Below the pieces are notes generated by a model, which worked only from the letters and a program-made list of their open reading frames with translations, was not told where the DNA came from and made no database searches. A DNA stretch of 64,000 nucleotides from Sphingobium yanoikuyae. Its GTDB lineage: Bacteria > Pseudomonadota > Alphaproteobacteria > Sphingomonadales > Sphingomonadaceae. The stretch lies in NCBI RefSeq assembly GCF_013001025.1, contig NZ_CP053021.1, positions 4,409,001 to 4,473,000 of the forward strand. The letters are read 5' to 3'. Of the stretch, positions 9,719 through 18,069 are shown in pieces (within the stretch, counting starts at the first letter, position 1; the number at the start of each line of letters is the position of its first letter). The position numbers and the translations under genes were made by a program.

Positions 9719-9738
9719 ATCCCAGCCTCCGCTGGGAT
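9719..9738. repeat. REP-like palindrome (right member)
   Basis: A perfect 8-bp stem with loop CTCC (ATCCCAGC-CTCC-GCTGGGAT), followed by AACGATGA. With the left palindrome at 8608 it forms a divergent pair, now split by the IS30 element. Confidence 0.65.
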
Positions 9739-9794
9739 AACGATGAAATTTGGGGGGGGAGCTCGCCCCCACCCATGGCGTCGCCGCCCGCCTT

Positions 9795-10607
9795 TCAGCG
9801 CGGGATTGCGAGGAGCGCCAAGATTGGCCCTGCCGTCAGGGTGAAGGCGCAGTCGCCCTCCAGCAGCAGACAGTCGCCCTTTTCCCATGCCAGACCATTG
9901 ACCGTGCCCGCACCGCTCAAGGGCGTGAACCAAAGTTGCTTGCCGTCGGGAACGGTGACGCTCTGGTCCTCCGTCCACTGGACGAGGTCGAGTGAGAAGG
10001 GGGCTTCATCGGCGCCGATCAGGCGGCCCTCGCTGCCAAGCGGCGCTTCGCTCAGGGCGCGGTCATAGGGGGTAAGGCGGCTGACCGCGACGCCATCGTC
10101 CAGATGCAGTTCGCGCGGGCGGCCATAATCATAGAGGCGATAGGTGACATCGACATTCTGCTGGATTTCCGCCAGCGTGATGCCCGCGCCGATGGCATGA
10201 ACGGTGCCCGCCGGGATGAAATAGCAGTCGCCCGGCTTCACCGGCTTCCAGTCGATCCATTGTTCCAGCGACCCGTCCTGCGCCGCGGCGCGGAACTGGT
10301 CGGGGGTCATGGGGGCGGTCAGGCCGATGCCCAGCGTGGCGCCGGGTTCGCAGTCGAGGATATACCAGATTTCCTCTTTCCCGCGCGGCAGCCCCTTTGC
10401 CACCGCCTGCGCATCGTTGGGATGCACCTGAATGGACAGGCGGTCGCTGGTGAAGATATATTTGACCAGCAAGGGCAGGTCGCGGCCGTCAGCATCTTCA
10501 AACCAGACCTCGCCAATCTGTCGCCCCGCGCCGGCAGCGGCAAAGATCGGCGGAAGGTCGGTCCGGCCCCATGGTTTTTCGACATAATGGGGGGTGAATT
10601 TTTGCAT
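9795..10607 (-). CDS. manA: Mannose-6-phosphate isomerase, class I
   Basis: A zinc enzyme that converts fructose-6-P to mannose-6-P, feeding mannose precursors. The 270-residue form starting MQKFTPHYVEKPWGR at 10607 fits the family; in-frame ATGs at 10634 and 10652 would add poorly conserved residues. Motifs seen: VEKPWGRTDLP, SIQVHPNDAQA (metal-binding His), KEEIWYIL, FIPAGTVHAIGAG and EIQQNVDVTYRLYDYGRPRELH. It is the last gene of the leftward operon OPX-rfbC-rfbB-rfbD-rfbA-manA, 47 bases after rfbA. The short form is of the type found in bacterial polysaccharide operons. Confidence 0.9.
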   Translation of the reverse strand: MQKFTPHYVEKPWGRTDLPPIFAAAGAGRQIGEVWFEDADGRDLPLLVKYIFTSDRLSIQVHPNDAQAVAKGLPRGKEEIWYILDCEPGATLGIGLTAPMTPDQFRAAAQDGSLEQWIDWKPVKPGDCYFIPAGTVHAIGAGITLAEIQQNVDVTYRLYDYGRPRELHLDDGVAVSRLTPYDRALSEAPLGSEGRLIGADEAPFSLDLVQWTEDQSVTVPDGKQLWFTPLSGAGTVNGLAWEKGDCLLLEGDCAFTLTAGPILALLAIPR

Positions 10608-10654
10608 CAGTATCCCGTCACTATCCGTCGCCATGGGGCAGGGGTCAAGCAAGC

Positions 10655-11524
10655 TCAGCCTTGGGTCAGCACCGCACGCAGATAGCGGCCGTAATCCGAC
10701 TTGCCGAGCTTGACGATTGCCTGTTCGAGTTGCGGCCCATCAATGAAGCCCTGACGATAGGCGATCTCTTCGGGCGCGGCGATCTTGAAGCCCTGACGCT
10801 TTTCGAGGACGCGAACGAAATCGGCGGCGTCGAGCAGGCTGTCGGGCGTGCCGGTGTCAAGCCAGGCATAGCCGCGGCCCATGATTTCGACGTTGAGTTC
10901 GCCGCGTTCCAGATACACCTTGTTGACGTCGGTGATTTCCAGTTCGCCGCGCGGCGAGGGCTTCAGGTTCGCGGCGATATCCACGACCTGCGCATCATAG
11001 AAATAGAGGCCGGTGACCGCCCAATTGGATTGCGGCTTTTCCGGCTTTTCCTCGATCGTCAGCGCCTTCATCTGGTCATCGAAGCTGACCACGCCATAGC
11101 GTTCGGGATCGTTGACATGATAGGCGAAGACGCTGGCGCCGCTGGTCCGCGACGCAGCGCTGGACAGGATTTCGGGCAGGCCATGGCCATGATAGATATT
11201 GTCGCCCAGGATCAGCGCCGACGGTTCGTTGCCGACGAAATCCGCACCAATGATATAGGCCTGCGCCAGACCGTCGGGGCTGGGCTGTTCTGCATATTCG
11301 ATGGTCATGCCCCAGGCCGAACCGTCGCCCAGCAGCGACTGGAACGCCGGCAGGTCGCGCGGTGTGGAGATGATGAGCACTTCGCGGATGCCCGCCAGCA
11401 TCAGCGTGCTGAGCGGGTAATAGATCATCGGCTTGTCATAGACCGGCATGAGCTGCTTCGAGGTGGACAGCGTCATCGGATAGAGGCGCGTGCCGCTGCC
11501 CCCGGCAAGAATGATACCCCTCAT
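10655..11524 (-). CDS. rfbA: Glucose-1-phosphate thymidylyltransferase
   Basis: The first step of dTDP-L-rhamnose synthesis: dTTP + glucose-1-P to dTDP-glucose. The conserved N-terminus [18 protein letters not shown] fixes the start at 11524; the longer open frame to 11602 overlaps rfbD and lacks similarity. A purine-rich GAGGGA lies about 10 bases upstream. Also visible are [33 protein letters not shown] (metal-binding Asp) and the C-terminal [14 protein letters not shown]. At 289 residues the length is normal. It is in the rfbCBDA block, 23 bases after rfbD. Confidence 0.95.
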   Translation of the reverse strand: MRGIILAGGSGTRLYPMTLSTSKQLMPVYDKPMIYYPLSTLMLAGIREVLIISTPRDLPAFQSLLGDGSAWGMTIEYAEQPSPDGLAQAYIIGADFVGNEPSALILGDNIYHGHGLPEILSSAASRTSGASVFAYHVNDPERYGVVSFDDQMKALTIEEKPEKPQSNWAVTGLYFYDAQVVDIAANLKPSPRGELEITDVNKVYLERGELNVEIMGRGYAWLDTGTPDSLLDAADFVRVLEKRQGFKIAAPEEIAYRQGFIDGPQLEQAIVKLGKSDYGRYLRAVLTQG

Positions 11525-11547
11525 GCTCTTATAGTCCCTCAAGATAA

Positions 11548-12435
11548 TCAGTTGGTGGCCGGTTGCAGGCGATCCATCACATCGTCCAGCGACGTGCGCC
11601 AATCCGGCAGCGTGACGCCATGGACGCGGGCGATGCGGCCGCAGTCGAGCCGCGAATTGGCGGGCCGGGTGGCGGGCGTGGCATAATCGGCCGTGCCGAT
11701 CGGCCGCACCAATGCCGTCGGGCCGCCGCGCGCCGCCGAAGCCGCGAAGATCGCCTGCGCGAAATCGGCCCAGCTGGCTTCGCCCGGTGCGGTCATGTGG
11801 AAGGTGCCGCGCAGTTCGGGGCTACTATCGGCTACCATATTGATAGCTACCTGAATGATGCCGTCCGCGATGGCAAGCGCGCTGGTCGGATTGCCGACCT
11901 GATCGCCGACCACGCCCAACTCGTCGCGGTCACCCGCGAGGCGCAGCATGGTCTTGACGAAATTGCCGCCGAACGGGCTGTAGACCCATGCCACGCGCAG
12001 GATGGCGCTATCGTCATGGCCGTCCAGCACCGCTTGTTCGCCCGCCAGTTTCGACGCGCCATAGACGCCCGTCGGGCCGGTCGGATCGCTTTCCACATAG
12101 GGGCGGTCCAGCGTCCCGTCGAACACATAGTCGGTCGAGATATGGATGAGCGGCACGCCCAACGCCTTGGCCGCCTGCGCCACCGCGCCCGGACCCGCGC
12201 CGTTGACGGCATGGGCGAGATCGCTCTCACCCTCGGCCTTGTCCACCGCCGTATAGGCGGCGGCGGAGACGATGACGTCGGGCGCCGCTGCCGACAGCGT
12301 GCGCACGACCGAGGCCGGGTCGGCCAGGTCGAGATCGGGACGACCTATCGCGATCACCTCATGCCCAGCGGCCGTTCCCCGTTCGATGAGGCTGGTGACG
12401 ACCTGCCCCGTCGTGCCGGTGACGGCGATCTTCAT
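11548..12435 (-). CDS. rfbD: dTDP-4-dehydrorhamnose reductase
   Basis: The last step of dTDP-L-rhamnose synthesis, an NAD(P)H-dependent reduction. This is a 295-residue SDR-type protein with the N-terminal nucleotide-binding [35 protein letters not shown], the [12 protein letters not shown] catalytic Tyr/Lys pair and [19 protein letters not shown]. Its ATG overlaps the rfbB stop by 4 bases (12432-12435), indicating translational coupling. Confidence 0.95.
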   Translation of the reverse strand: MKIAVTGTTGQVVTSLIERGTAAGHEVIAIGRPDLDLADPASVVRTLSAAAPDVIVSAAAYTAVDKAEGESDLAHAVNGAGPGAVAQAAKALGVPLIHISTDYVFDGTLDRPYVESDPTGPTGVYGASKLAGEQAVLDGHDDSAILRVAWVYSPFGGNFVKTMLRLAGDRDELGVVGDQVGNPTSALAIADGIIQVAINMVADSSPELRGTFHMTAPGEASWADFAQAIFAASAARGGPTALVRPIGTADYATPATRPANSRLDCGRIARVHGVTLPDWRTSLDDVMDRLQPATN

Positions 12436-13496
12436 GCGGGCACCTTCGCAGTCTTGTCGAGGCCGAGGCGCTCTCCGTCATACTGCTCGCGCAGCGGCTG
12501 CCACCACCACTCGTTCTCCAGATACCAGCGCACGGTCTTTTCGATGCCGCTGTCGAAATTCTCCTGCGCCTTCCAGCCCAGTTCATCTTCCAGCTTGGTC
12601 GCGTCAATTGCATAGCGGGCATCATGGCCCGGACGGTCGGTGACATATTCGATCAGATCGGCGCGCGGGCTGTCGGTCGGGACCAGTTCGTCCAGCACCG
12701 CGCAGATGCGCAGCACGACGTCGATATTCTTGCGCTCGTTACGGCCGCCGACATTGTAGGTTTCGCCCGGCTCACCCCGTTCGATGATGATGTCCAGCGC
12801 GCGGGCATGATCGTCGACATAGAGCCAGTCGCGAATATTCTCGCCCTTGCCGTATACCGGCAGCTTGCGGCCCGCCAGCGCATTGAGGATCGTCAGCGGA
12901 ATGAGCTTTTCGGGGAAGTGGTACGGCCCATAATTGTTCGAGCAGTTGGACACCACCACCGGCAGTCCATAGGTGCGCTGCCACGCCTTGGCGAGGTGAT
13001 CGGACGCCGCCTTCGACGCCGAATAGGGCGAGGAGGGATCGTAGGGCGTGGTTTCCTCGAACAGGCCTTCGTCGCCCAGCGAGCCATAGACTTCGTCGGT
13101 CGAGACATGGAGGAAGCGGAAGGCGGCCTTCGCGTCGCCCTCAAGGCCGTTCCAATAGGCGCGCGCGGCCTCCAGCAGGGTGAAGCTGCCGACCACATTG
13201 GTCTGGATGAAATCGGCCGCGCCGGTGATCGAGCGGTCGACATGGCTCTCGGCGGCCAGATGCATGATGCGGTCAGGCTTGAAGCCAATGATCGCGGCAT
13301 CCATGGCGGCGCGATCGCAGATATTGGCGTGCAGGAACTGGTGGGTGTTCTTGCCTTCCACTTCCTTGAGCGACGCTTCGCAGCCCGCATAGGTCAGCGC
13401 GTCGATGGTCAGGACGTCATAGCCCTTTTCCAGCACCAGATAGCGGACGAGGGCAGAGCCGATGAAGCCGGCGCCGCCGGTGACGATTACGCGCAT
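12432..13496 (-). CDS. rfbB: dTDP-glucose 4,6-dehydratase
   Basis: Converts dTDP-glucose to dTDP-4-keto-6-deoxyglucose using bound NAD+. It is 354 residues, the usual length. [16 protein letters not shown] is the Rossmann motif, [12 protein letters not shown] and [12 protein letters not shown] follow, and [10 protein letters not shown] holds the catalytic Tyr and Lys. Also seen are [15 protein letters not shown] and the C-terminal [14 protein letters not shown]. The second-gene position after rfbC (3-base gap) fits the operon. Confidence 0.96.
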   Translation of the reverse strand: MRVIVTGGAGFIGSALVRYLVLEKGYDVLTIDALTYAGCEASLKEVEGKNTHQFLHANICDRAAMDAAIIGFKPDRIMHLAAESHVDRSITGAADFIQTNVVGSFTLLEAARAYWNGLEGDAKAAFRFLHVSTDEVYGSLGDEGLFEETTPYDPSSPYSASKAASDHLAKAWQRTYGLPVVVSNCSNNYGPYHFPEKLIPLTILNALAGRKLPVYGKGENIRDWLYVDDHARALDIIIERGEPGETYNVGGRNERKNIDVVLRICAVLDELVPTDSPRADLIEYVTDRPGHDARYAIDATKLEDELGWKAQENFDSGIEKTVRWYLENEWWWQPLREQYDGERLGLDKTAKVPA

Positions 13497-13499
13497 GGG

Positions 13500-14066
13500 T
13501 CAGTTGCTCCAGCTGAAATAGGCAGGAAGGTCGGCCAGGACCGGCTGCTTGCGGTCCTTGGCGGAAAGGGTGTCGGCGTCGGCCACGTCGGGCCACTTGA
13601 TACCGATCGCCGGATCGTCCCAGGCGAGGCCCTTGTCACATTCGGGGCTGTAGTAGCTGCCCGTCACCTTGTAGCAGATGACGGTATCGGGTTCGAGCGA
13701 GCAGAAGCCGTGCGCGAAGCCCGGAGGCACCCACAACTGCTTGCCATTTTCGGGGGTGAGCTTCTCGCCGACCCACTGTCCATAGGTGGGCGACCCGGCG
13801 CAGATATCGACCGCCACGTCGAACAGCGCGCCCGCGGTGCAGCGCACCAGCTTCCCCTGCGCATGAGGCTCGCTCTGGAAATGCAAACCGCGGATCGTGC
13901 CGACCCGCGCACTGCGGGATTCATTGTCCTGCACGAAGCTGTAGTCGCCGATATGCTTGGCGAAGATATCCGCGCGGAAGGTTTCCGCAAAATAGCCGCG
14001 TTCGTCGCCGATATGGCGAGGTGTCAACAACGTGACGCCCGCGATATCGTAGGTCTGGACTTCCAT
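13500..14066 (-). CDS. rfbC: dTDP-4-dehydrorhamnose 3,5-epimerase
   Basis: Epimerises dTDP-4-keto-6-deoxyglucose at C3 and C5. It is 188 residues with GYFAETFRADIF, FVQDNESRSARVGTIRGLHF (catalytic His), QGKLVRCTAGALFDVAVDI, LWVPPGFAHGFCSL and YYSPECDKGLAWDDP. An AGGAG lies 6 bases before the ATG. It is the first sugar gene after the export lipoprotein in the leftward operon. Confidence 0.95.
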   Translation of the reverse strand: MEVQTYDIAGVTLLTPRHIGDERGYFAETFRADIFAKHIGDYSFVQDNESRSARVGTIRGLHFQSEPHAQGKLVRCTAGALFDVAVDICAGSPTYGQWVGEKLTPENGKQLWVPPGFAHGFCSLEPDTVICYKVTGSYYSPECDKGLAWDDPAIGIKWPDVADADTLSAKDRKQPVLADLPAYFSWSN

Positions 14067-14100
14067 ATATTCTCCTGAAAGGTGCGACCCTGTTTTTCGA

Positions 14101-15246
14101 TCAATTGTTGCTGTTCTGGATCACCGAAACCGCGCTCGTCACGGTGAAGATCGGCGAAAAGAGCTGGCTGATCAGCTGAATGGCCTTGCTGGGCTGATTG
14201 GCGGCGGCATTGCCGAAATAGAGGACGTCCTTGTCCTGCATCACGAATTTCTGGGCGAGGAAATAAGAGCCGGTCTGCATCATGTTGAGATGGTAGACCT
14301 GGGGCACTTCCTTGCCTTCGGCATCCTTGATGTAACGGAACAGGAAGATGGCGGCGGGGTCGCCCAGATTGGGATTGGTGCCGCCAGCGGTCGCCACGGC
14401 TTCGGCCAGCGATACGGACGAACGACGGAAGGGCACCTGCTCCACCCGACCCGATGCGCCCAAAATGGAATAGGTGCGCGGATCGTCCACCAGCATCAGC
14501 CGGTCGCCCGGACGGATGCGCACGTCCAGCGCCGGATTTTCGACCATGTCGTTGACGCGCACGTCCACGCTGTTGGTCCCGCGCATGATGCGGACCATCA
14601 AATCCTTCGAATTGCCGCGATAACCACCGGCAAGGGCGATGACGTCGGACAGGCTTTCACGGTTGGTCTGAAGAACGAGGCGGCCCGGCCTGGCGACCTC
14701 TCCCCCGACGATGACCGAATTCGTGATGGCCTGTGCCATGGTCACGATAACCTGCGGATTTTGCGAGAGGCTCTTGAGCGCCTTGCGAATCGTCGCTTCA
14801 ATCTCTCCGGTCGTCTGGCCTGCGACGTGCAGCGCGCCAGCATAGGGAATGGCGATGTCGCCATTATCATCCACGCGGGTCGGCGGCAGTTTCTGCACCT
14901 GGACACCGGGATTGCTGGTCATCTGCGTCAGCGCGCTGTTGGTGGCGGTGCTGGCAAACAGCGTGACGCCCGCTTCGTAGATATTGATGTCCAATATATC
15001 ACCCGGCCCCACCATGTCGGTCGGCGAAGGCGCCTGTTCCGATTGCAGGGATGTCGGCGACGCTATTTCCGCTGCGGCGGGGATGTCGGCCACGGCGTGG
15101 ATCTGTACCAGCTGAATGGGTGGCCCATTGACCGGCGCAGTCGCGCTTTTTTCGATCTGTCGGCCGGTGGGGCCGCTGGAAGGCAGCGTGGCGCAGCCTG
15201 CGAGGCTCGCGAGCAGAGCCAGATATATGCTATTCTTGATTTGCAT
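14101..15246 (-). CDS. Outer-membrane polysaccharide export lipoprotein (OPX, Wza/KpsD-like)
   Basis: A 381-residue protein. The N-terminal MQIKNSIYLALLASLAGC is a lipoprotein signal with lipobox LAGC (Cys at residue 18). VGPGDILDINIYEAG starts the Poly_export domain. Two later segments (VIVGGEVARPGRLVLQ and ILGASGRVEQVPFRR) fit SLBB-type domains. It would form the outer-membrane channel for the polysaccharide, working with the KpsE-like protein encoded divergently 177 bases away. The intergenic region 15247-15422 probably holds promoters for both operons. It heads the leftward operon that supplies rhamnose and mannose precursors. Confidence 0.9.
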   Translation of the reverse strand: MQIKNSIYLALLASLAGCATLPSSGPTGRQIEKSATAPVNGPPIQLVQIHAVADIPAAAEIASPTSLQSEQAPSPTDMVGPGDILDINIYEAGVTLFASTATNSALTQMTSNPGVQVQKLPPTRVDDNGDIAIPYAGALHVAGQTTGEIEATIRKALKSLSQNPQVIVTMAQAITNSVIVGGEVARPGRLVLQTNRESLSDVIALAGGYRGNSKDLMVRIMRGTNSVDVRVNDMVENPALDVRIRPGDRLMLVDDPRTYSILGASGRVEQVPFRRSSVSLAEAVATAGGTNPNLGDPAAIFLFRYIKDAEGKEVPQVYHLNMMQTGSYFLAQKFVMQDKDVLYFGNAAANQPSKAIQLISQLFSPIFTVTSAVSVIQNSNN

Positions 15247-15422
15247 CGATGATATTCTCGAAAGGCTGGCGGCTTGTCAGCGCAACGCCTTAGCATCGTG
15301 ATGGAAGGGTGGACAATAGTTCCTCTCGCAGTCGCACCACTCTGTACCGCTTGGCCTTGCACGTTGGCCCATGTTCGCCTAGCGCAAGTCAGCCTAGGTT
15401 CCTCAAGGTGCTGCACAGACTT

Positions 15423-16586
15423 ATGAACGCCAATCCCCCGATCCCCGTGGAAACAGAAGAGCCGGTAAGCCATTCCGCACTCGCGCGATGGCTGAGAAAA
15501 CGGCGTTGGTTTCTGTTGTTCGTTATTCTGCCAACGCTGCTTTCGGCGATCTATTACGGCTTAATCGCGGCAGATATCTATATTTCGGAGTCACGCTTCG
15601 TCATAAAAAGTCCGGATCAGAAACGATCGCAGGTATCGACCCTGGCCAATCTGGTACAGACCACTGGCCTGTCGGGCGGGCAGGAGCAGACCAACGAGGT
15701 ACTGACCTATGTCCGCTCGCGCGACGCGCTCAAGGCGCTGGAGCGCAACATTGCCGTTCGCGACAAGTTCGCCAGTTCGCAGGCGGATATTTTGTCCCGC
15801 TTCCCGCAGCCATTGGCCGGCGACAGCTTTGAAAGCCTGTTCCGCTATTATGGCAAGATGGTCGAAGCGCGCATGGACAGCGAAACCGGCACCGCGACCA
15901 TCAAGGTCAAAGCCTACACGCCGCAGGACGCATTCACCATCAACAAGCAATTGCTGGATCTGAGCGAAGGCCTGGTCAATCGGCTCAGCGGCCGCGCGCA
16001 AAGCAAGGCCATCGTGGAAGCCCAGAAGCAGGTCGACCTTGCCATGCAGCGGGCAACCGCATCACGCGTTGCGCTGGCGCAGTATCGTAATGCCCAGTCG
16101 CTGATAGATCCCAGCAAGCAGGCGGTGGGCGTGCTGGAAATCGCGAACACCATGATCGGCGAACGCGCTGCGCTTCAGGCCCAGTTGGATCTGATGCAGC
16201 GCCTGACCCCGAATAACCCCTCCATTCCCGCGCTGCGCAATCGCATCAATGCGATATCCGTGCAGATCGCATCGCAGGACAGCCGTGTCGTGGGCAATGG
16301 CCGCGGCATCGCATCCAAGCTTGGTGGTTATGAAAACCTGCTTGTCGAGCAGGAGTTTTCGACCGAAAGCCTGAAAGCGGCCAATGCCGCCCTGGTACAG
16401 GCTCGTGCCGAAGCGCAACGCCAGCAATTCTATCTGGAACGGGTCGTCGGTCCCAACACCCCCGACATGCCGTTGCTGCCCAAACGTCTGATGAATATCC
16501 TGATCGTGTTTGCGGCAGTAACCTGCCTCTATTTCATCGCCTGGATGTTCCTGGTCGGTGTTCTAGAACACGCGCCGGAAGACTGA
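15423..16586 (+). CDS. kpsE: Capsule polysaccharide export inner-membrane protein (KpsE/BexC-like)
   Basis: 387 residues from ATG 15423 (MNANPPIPVETEEP). The open frame extends to 15309, but that part looks non-conserved and runs into the divergent promoter region. A transmembrane segment near the N-terminus (WFLLFVILPTLLSAIYYGL) is followed by periplasmic ADIYISESRFVIKSP, a long helical region (residues ~190-340), and a second membrane segment (LMNILIVFAAVTCLYFIAWMF) near the C-terminus. This topology is typical of PCP-3 proteins that link the ABC transporter to the OPX channel. kpsM follows after 2 bases. Confidence 0.88.
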   Translation: MNANPPIPVETEEPVSHSALARWLRKRRWFLLFVILPTLLSAIYYGLIAADIYISESRFVIKSPDQKRSQVSTLANLVQTTGLSGGQEQTNEVLTYVRSRDALKALERNIAVRDKFASSQADILSRFPQPLAGDSFESLFRYYGKMVEARMDSETGTATIKVKAYTPQDAFTINKQLLDLSEGLVNRLSGRAQSKAIVEAQKQVDLAMQRATASRVALAQYRNAQSLIDPSKQAVGVLEIANTMIGERAALQAQLDLMQRLTPNNPSIPALRNRINAISVQIASQDSRVVGNGRGIASKLGGYENLLVEQEFSTESLKAANAALVQARAEAQRQQFYLERVVGPNTPDMPLLPKRLMNILIVFAAVTCLYFIAWMFLVGVLEHAPED

Positions 16587-16588
16587 CC

Positions 16589-17386
16589 ATGGCTAAAACC
16601 ACCTTGCAGGATTTGCGCGATGGATGGTCGGTTCAACTGCGCGTGATCCATGCGCTGATGATCCGCGAATTGACGACCCGTTTCGGTCGGGAAAATATCG
16701 GCTTCCTGTGGGTCATGGTTGAACCGCTGCTTTTTGCCGGTCTGGTTGCGACCATATGGCGCCTGACCAAGGGACCGGAAGAACATGGCGTAGGTATCGT
16801 CGCCTTTGTCGTGACCGGATATATCCCGATCACGATGTTCCGGCACAGCATTACCAGAAGTATTTCTGTTTTCACGGTCAACAGCAGTCTTCTATATCAC
16901 AAACAAATAAAGATTGTAGATTTCATATTCACGCGGTTTGCCATTGAATTTCTAGGAAGTTTGATGGCCTATGTTCTAGTTGCAGCCGTATTGATCGTTT
17001 TCGATGAATTTCCAGTGCCGACGGACATTGGACTCTTTATTGCGGGCTGGATGATATACGCCTTTTTTTGTCTGTCTTTGTGCCTGGTCATCGCTCCGCT
17101 TTCCGAAATGTCCGAAGTGGTCGAAAAATTTGTGCCGGCCACCCTCTATGTGATGATCCCATTTTCCGGTCTGTTCACCATGTCGTCATGGTTGACGCCC
17201 GATATGCGGGAGTTTCTGGCTTGGTCGCCATTTGTGAATGGTATGGAAATGATGCGAAAAGGCATTTGGGGCGAAGAAGTCACAGCCTACTATAACATCT
17301 GGAATCCGATCGCCTGTTCGCTCATCGCATCTGCCGTGGGCCTTGGATTATGTCGTCGGGTAAGGCGGAAACTGTCGGTCGAATGA
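16589..17386 (+). CDS. kpsM: Capsule polysaccharide ABC transporter permease (KpsM-like)
   Basis: A 265-residue ABC-2-type permease. MIRELTTRFGRENIGFLWVM is the typical N-terminal segment before the first membrane helix. ITMFRHSITRSI and several hydrophobic helices follow, with a C-terminal WNGME-like region (FVNGMEMMRKGIWGEEV). It exports the finished or lipid-linked chain across the inner membrane together with the KpsT-like ATPase, whose start overlaps its stop. Confidence 0.93.
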   Translation: MAKTTLQDLRDGWSVQLRVIHALMIRELTTRFGRENIGFLWVMVEPLLFAGLVATIWRLTKGPEEHGVGIVAFVVTGYIPITMFRHSITRSISVFTVNSSLLYHKQIKIVDFIFTRFAIEFLGSLMAYVLVAAVLIVFDEFPVPTDIGLFIAGWMIYAFFCLSLCLVIAPLSEMSEVVEKFVPATLYVMIPFSGLFTMSSWLTPDMREFLAWSPFVNGMEMMRKGIWGEEVTAYYNIWNPIACSLIASAVGLGLCRRVRRKLSVE

Positions 17387-18030
17387 TTATCTGTCGCAAC
17401 GTCTGTAAAAGTTACAAACATGGTTCGGAACAAAAGCACGTTCTGAAAAATGTAAACTTGGACATCGCTCCCGGCGACCGCGTGGCGTTGCTGGGCCGCA
17501 ATGGCGCGGGCAAAACCACTTTGATCAAGCTGATCGGTGGCGTCGAAATGCCCACATCCGGCAAAGTGACGCGTCAAATGGCCGTTTCATGGCCGCTGGG
17601 TTTTGCTGGAGGATTTCAGGGTAGCCTGACGGGCTACGACAACGCCCGCTTCATAGCTCGAATCTATCAGCGTGATTATGCTGATATGAAAATGTTCATT
17701 GAAGATTTCACTGAATTGGGGCGGCAATTGCGCATGCCGGTCAAGACCTATTCTTCAGGCATGCGAGCACGCCTAGCTTTTGCGCTGTCGCTGGCCATCG
17801 AGTTCGATTGCTATCTGATCGACGAAATCATCCTTGTCGGGGATCAGAATTTCCAACGCAAATGTCATTATGAATTGTTCGAAAAACGTGCCGATCGCAC
17901 ACTTGTTCTTGCATCCCATAGCCCGGAAGTCATTCAAAGTCTGTGCAACAGAGCTGTCATTTTGCACAAGGGTGATGCAACAATATATGATGATGTCAAC
18001 TCAGCATTGGAATTGTATAATAATCTATAG
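17383..18030 (+). CDS. kpsT: Capsule polysaccharide ABC transporter ATP-binding protein (KpsT-like)
   Basis: 215 residues from ATG 17383 (MIICRNVCKSYKHG), which overlaps the kpsM stop by 4 bases; an upstream in-frame ATG at 17350 lies inside kpsM. Walker A is GRNGAGKTT, the signature is YSSGMRARLAFALS, Walker B is CYLIDEII followed by GDQNFQRKC, and the switch His is in LASHSPEVIQ. The short length and IDEI-LVGD form match capsule and O-antigen exporters. Confidence 0.94.
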   Translation: MIICRNVCKSYKHGSEQKHVLKNVNLDIAPGDRVALLGRNGAGKTTLIKLIGGVEMPTSGKVTRQMAVSWPLGFAGGFQGSLTGYDNARFIARIYQRDYADMKMFIEDFTELGRQLRMPVKTYSSGMRARLAFALSLAIEFDCYLIDEIILVGDQNFQRKCHYELFEKRADRTLVLASHSPEVIQSLCNRAVILHKGDATIYDDVNSALELYNNL

Positions 18031-18069
18031 GCTTAATCAATCACACGATCCTAAAACGGTAGAATATTG

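Noticed and set aside
12624..14078. A 484-residue plus-strand open frame opposite rfbB/rfbC
   Set aside because: It is the complement of two unmistakable genes in high-GC DNA; the protein is Arg/Asp-rich with no domain.
15309..15422. N-terminal extension of the KpsE-like protein
   Set aside because: The residues do not look like a conserved part of the family and would fill the divergent promoter region; ATG 15423 gives a normal protein.
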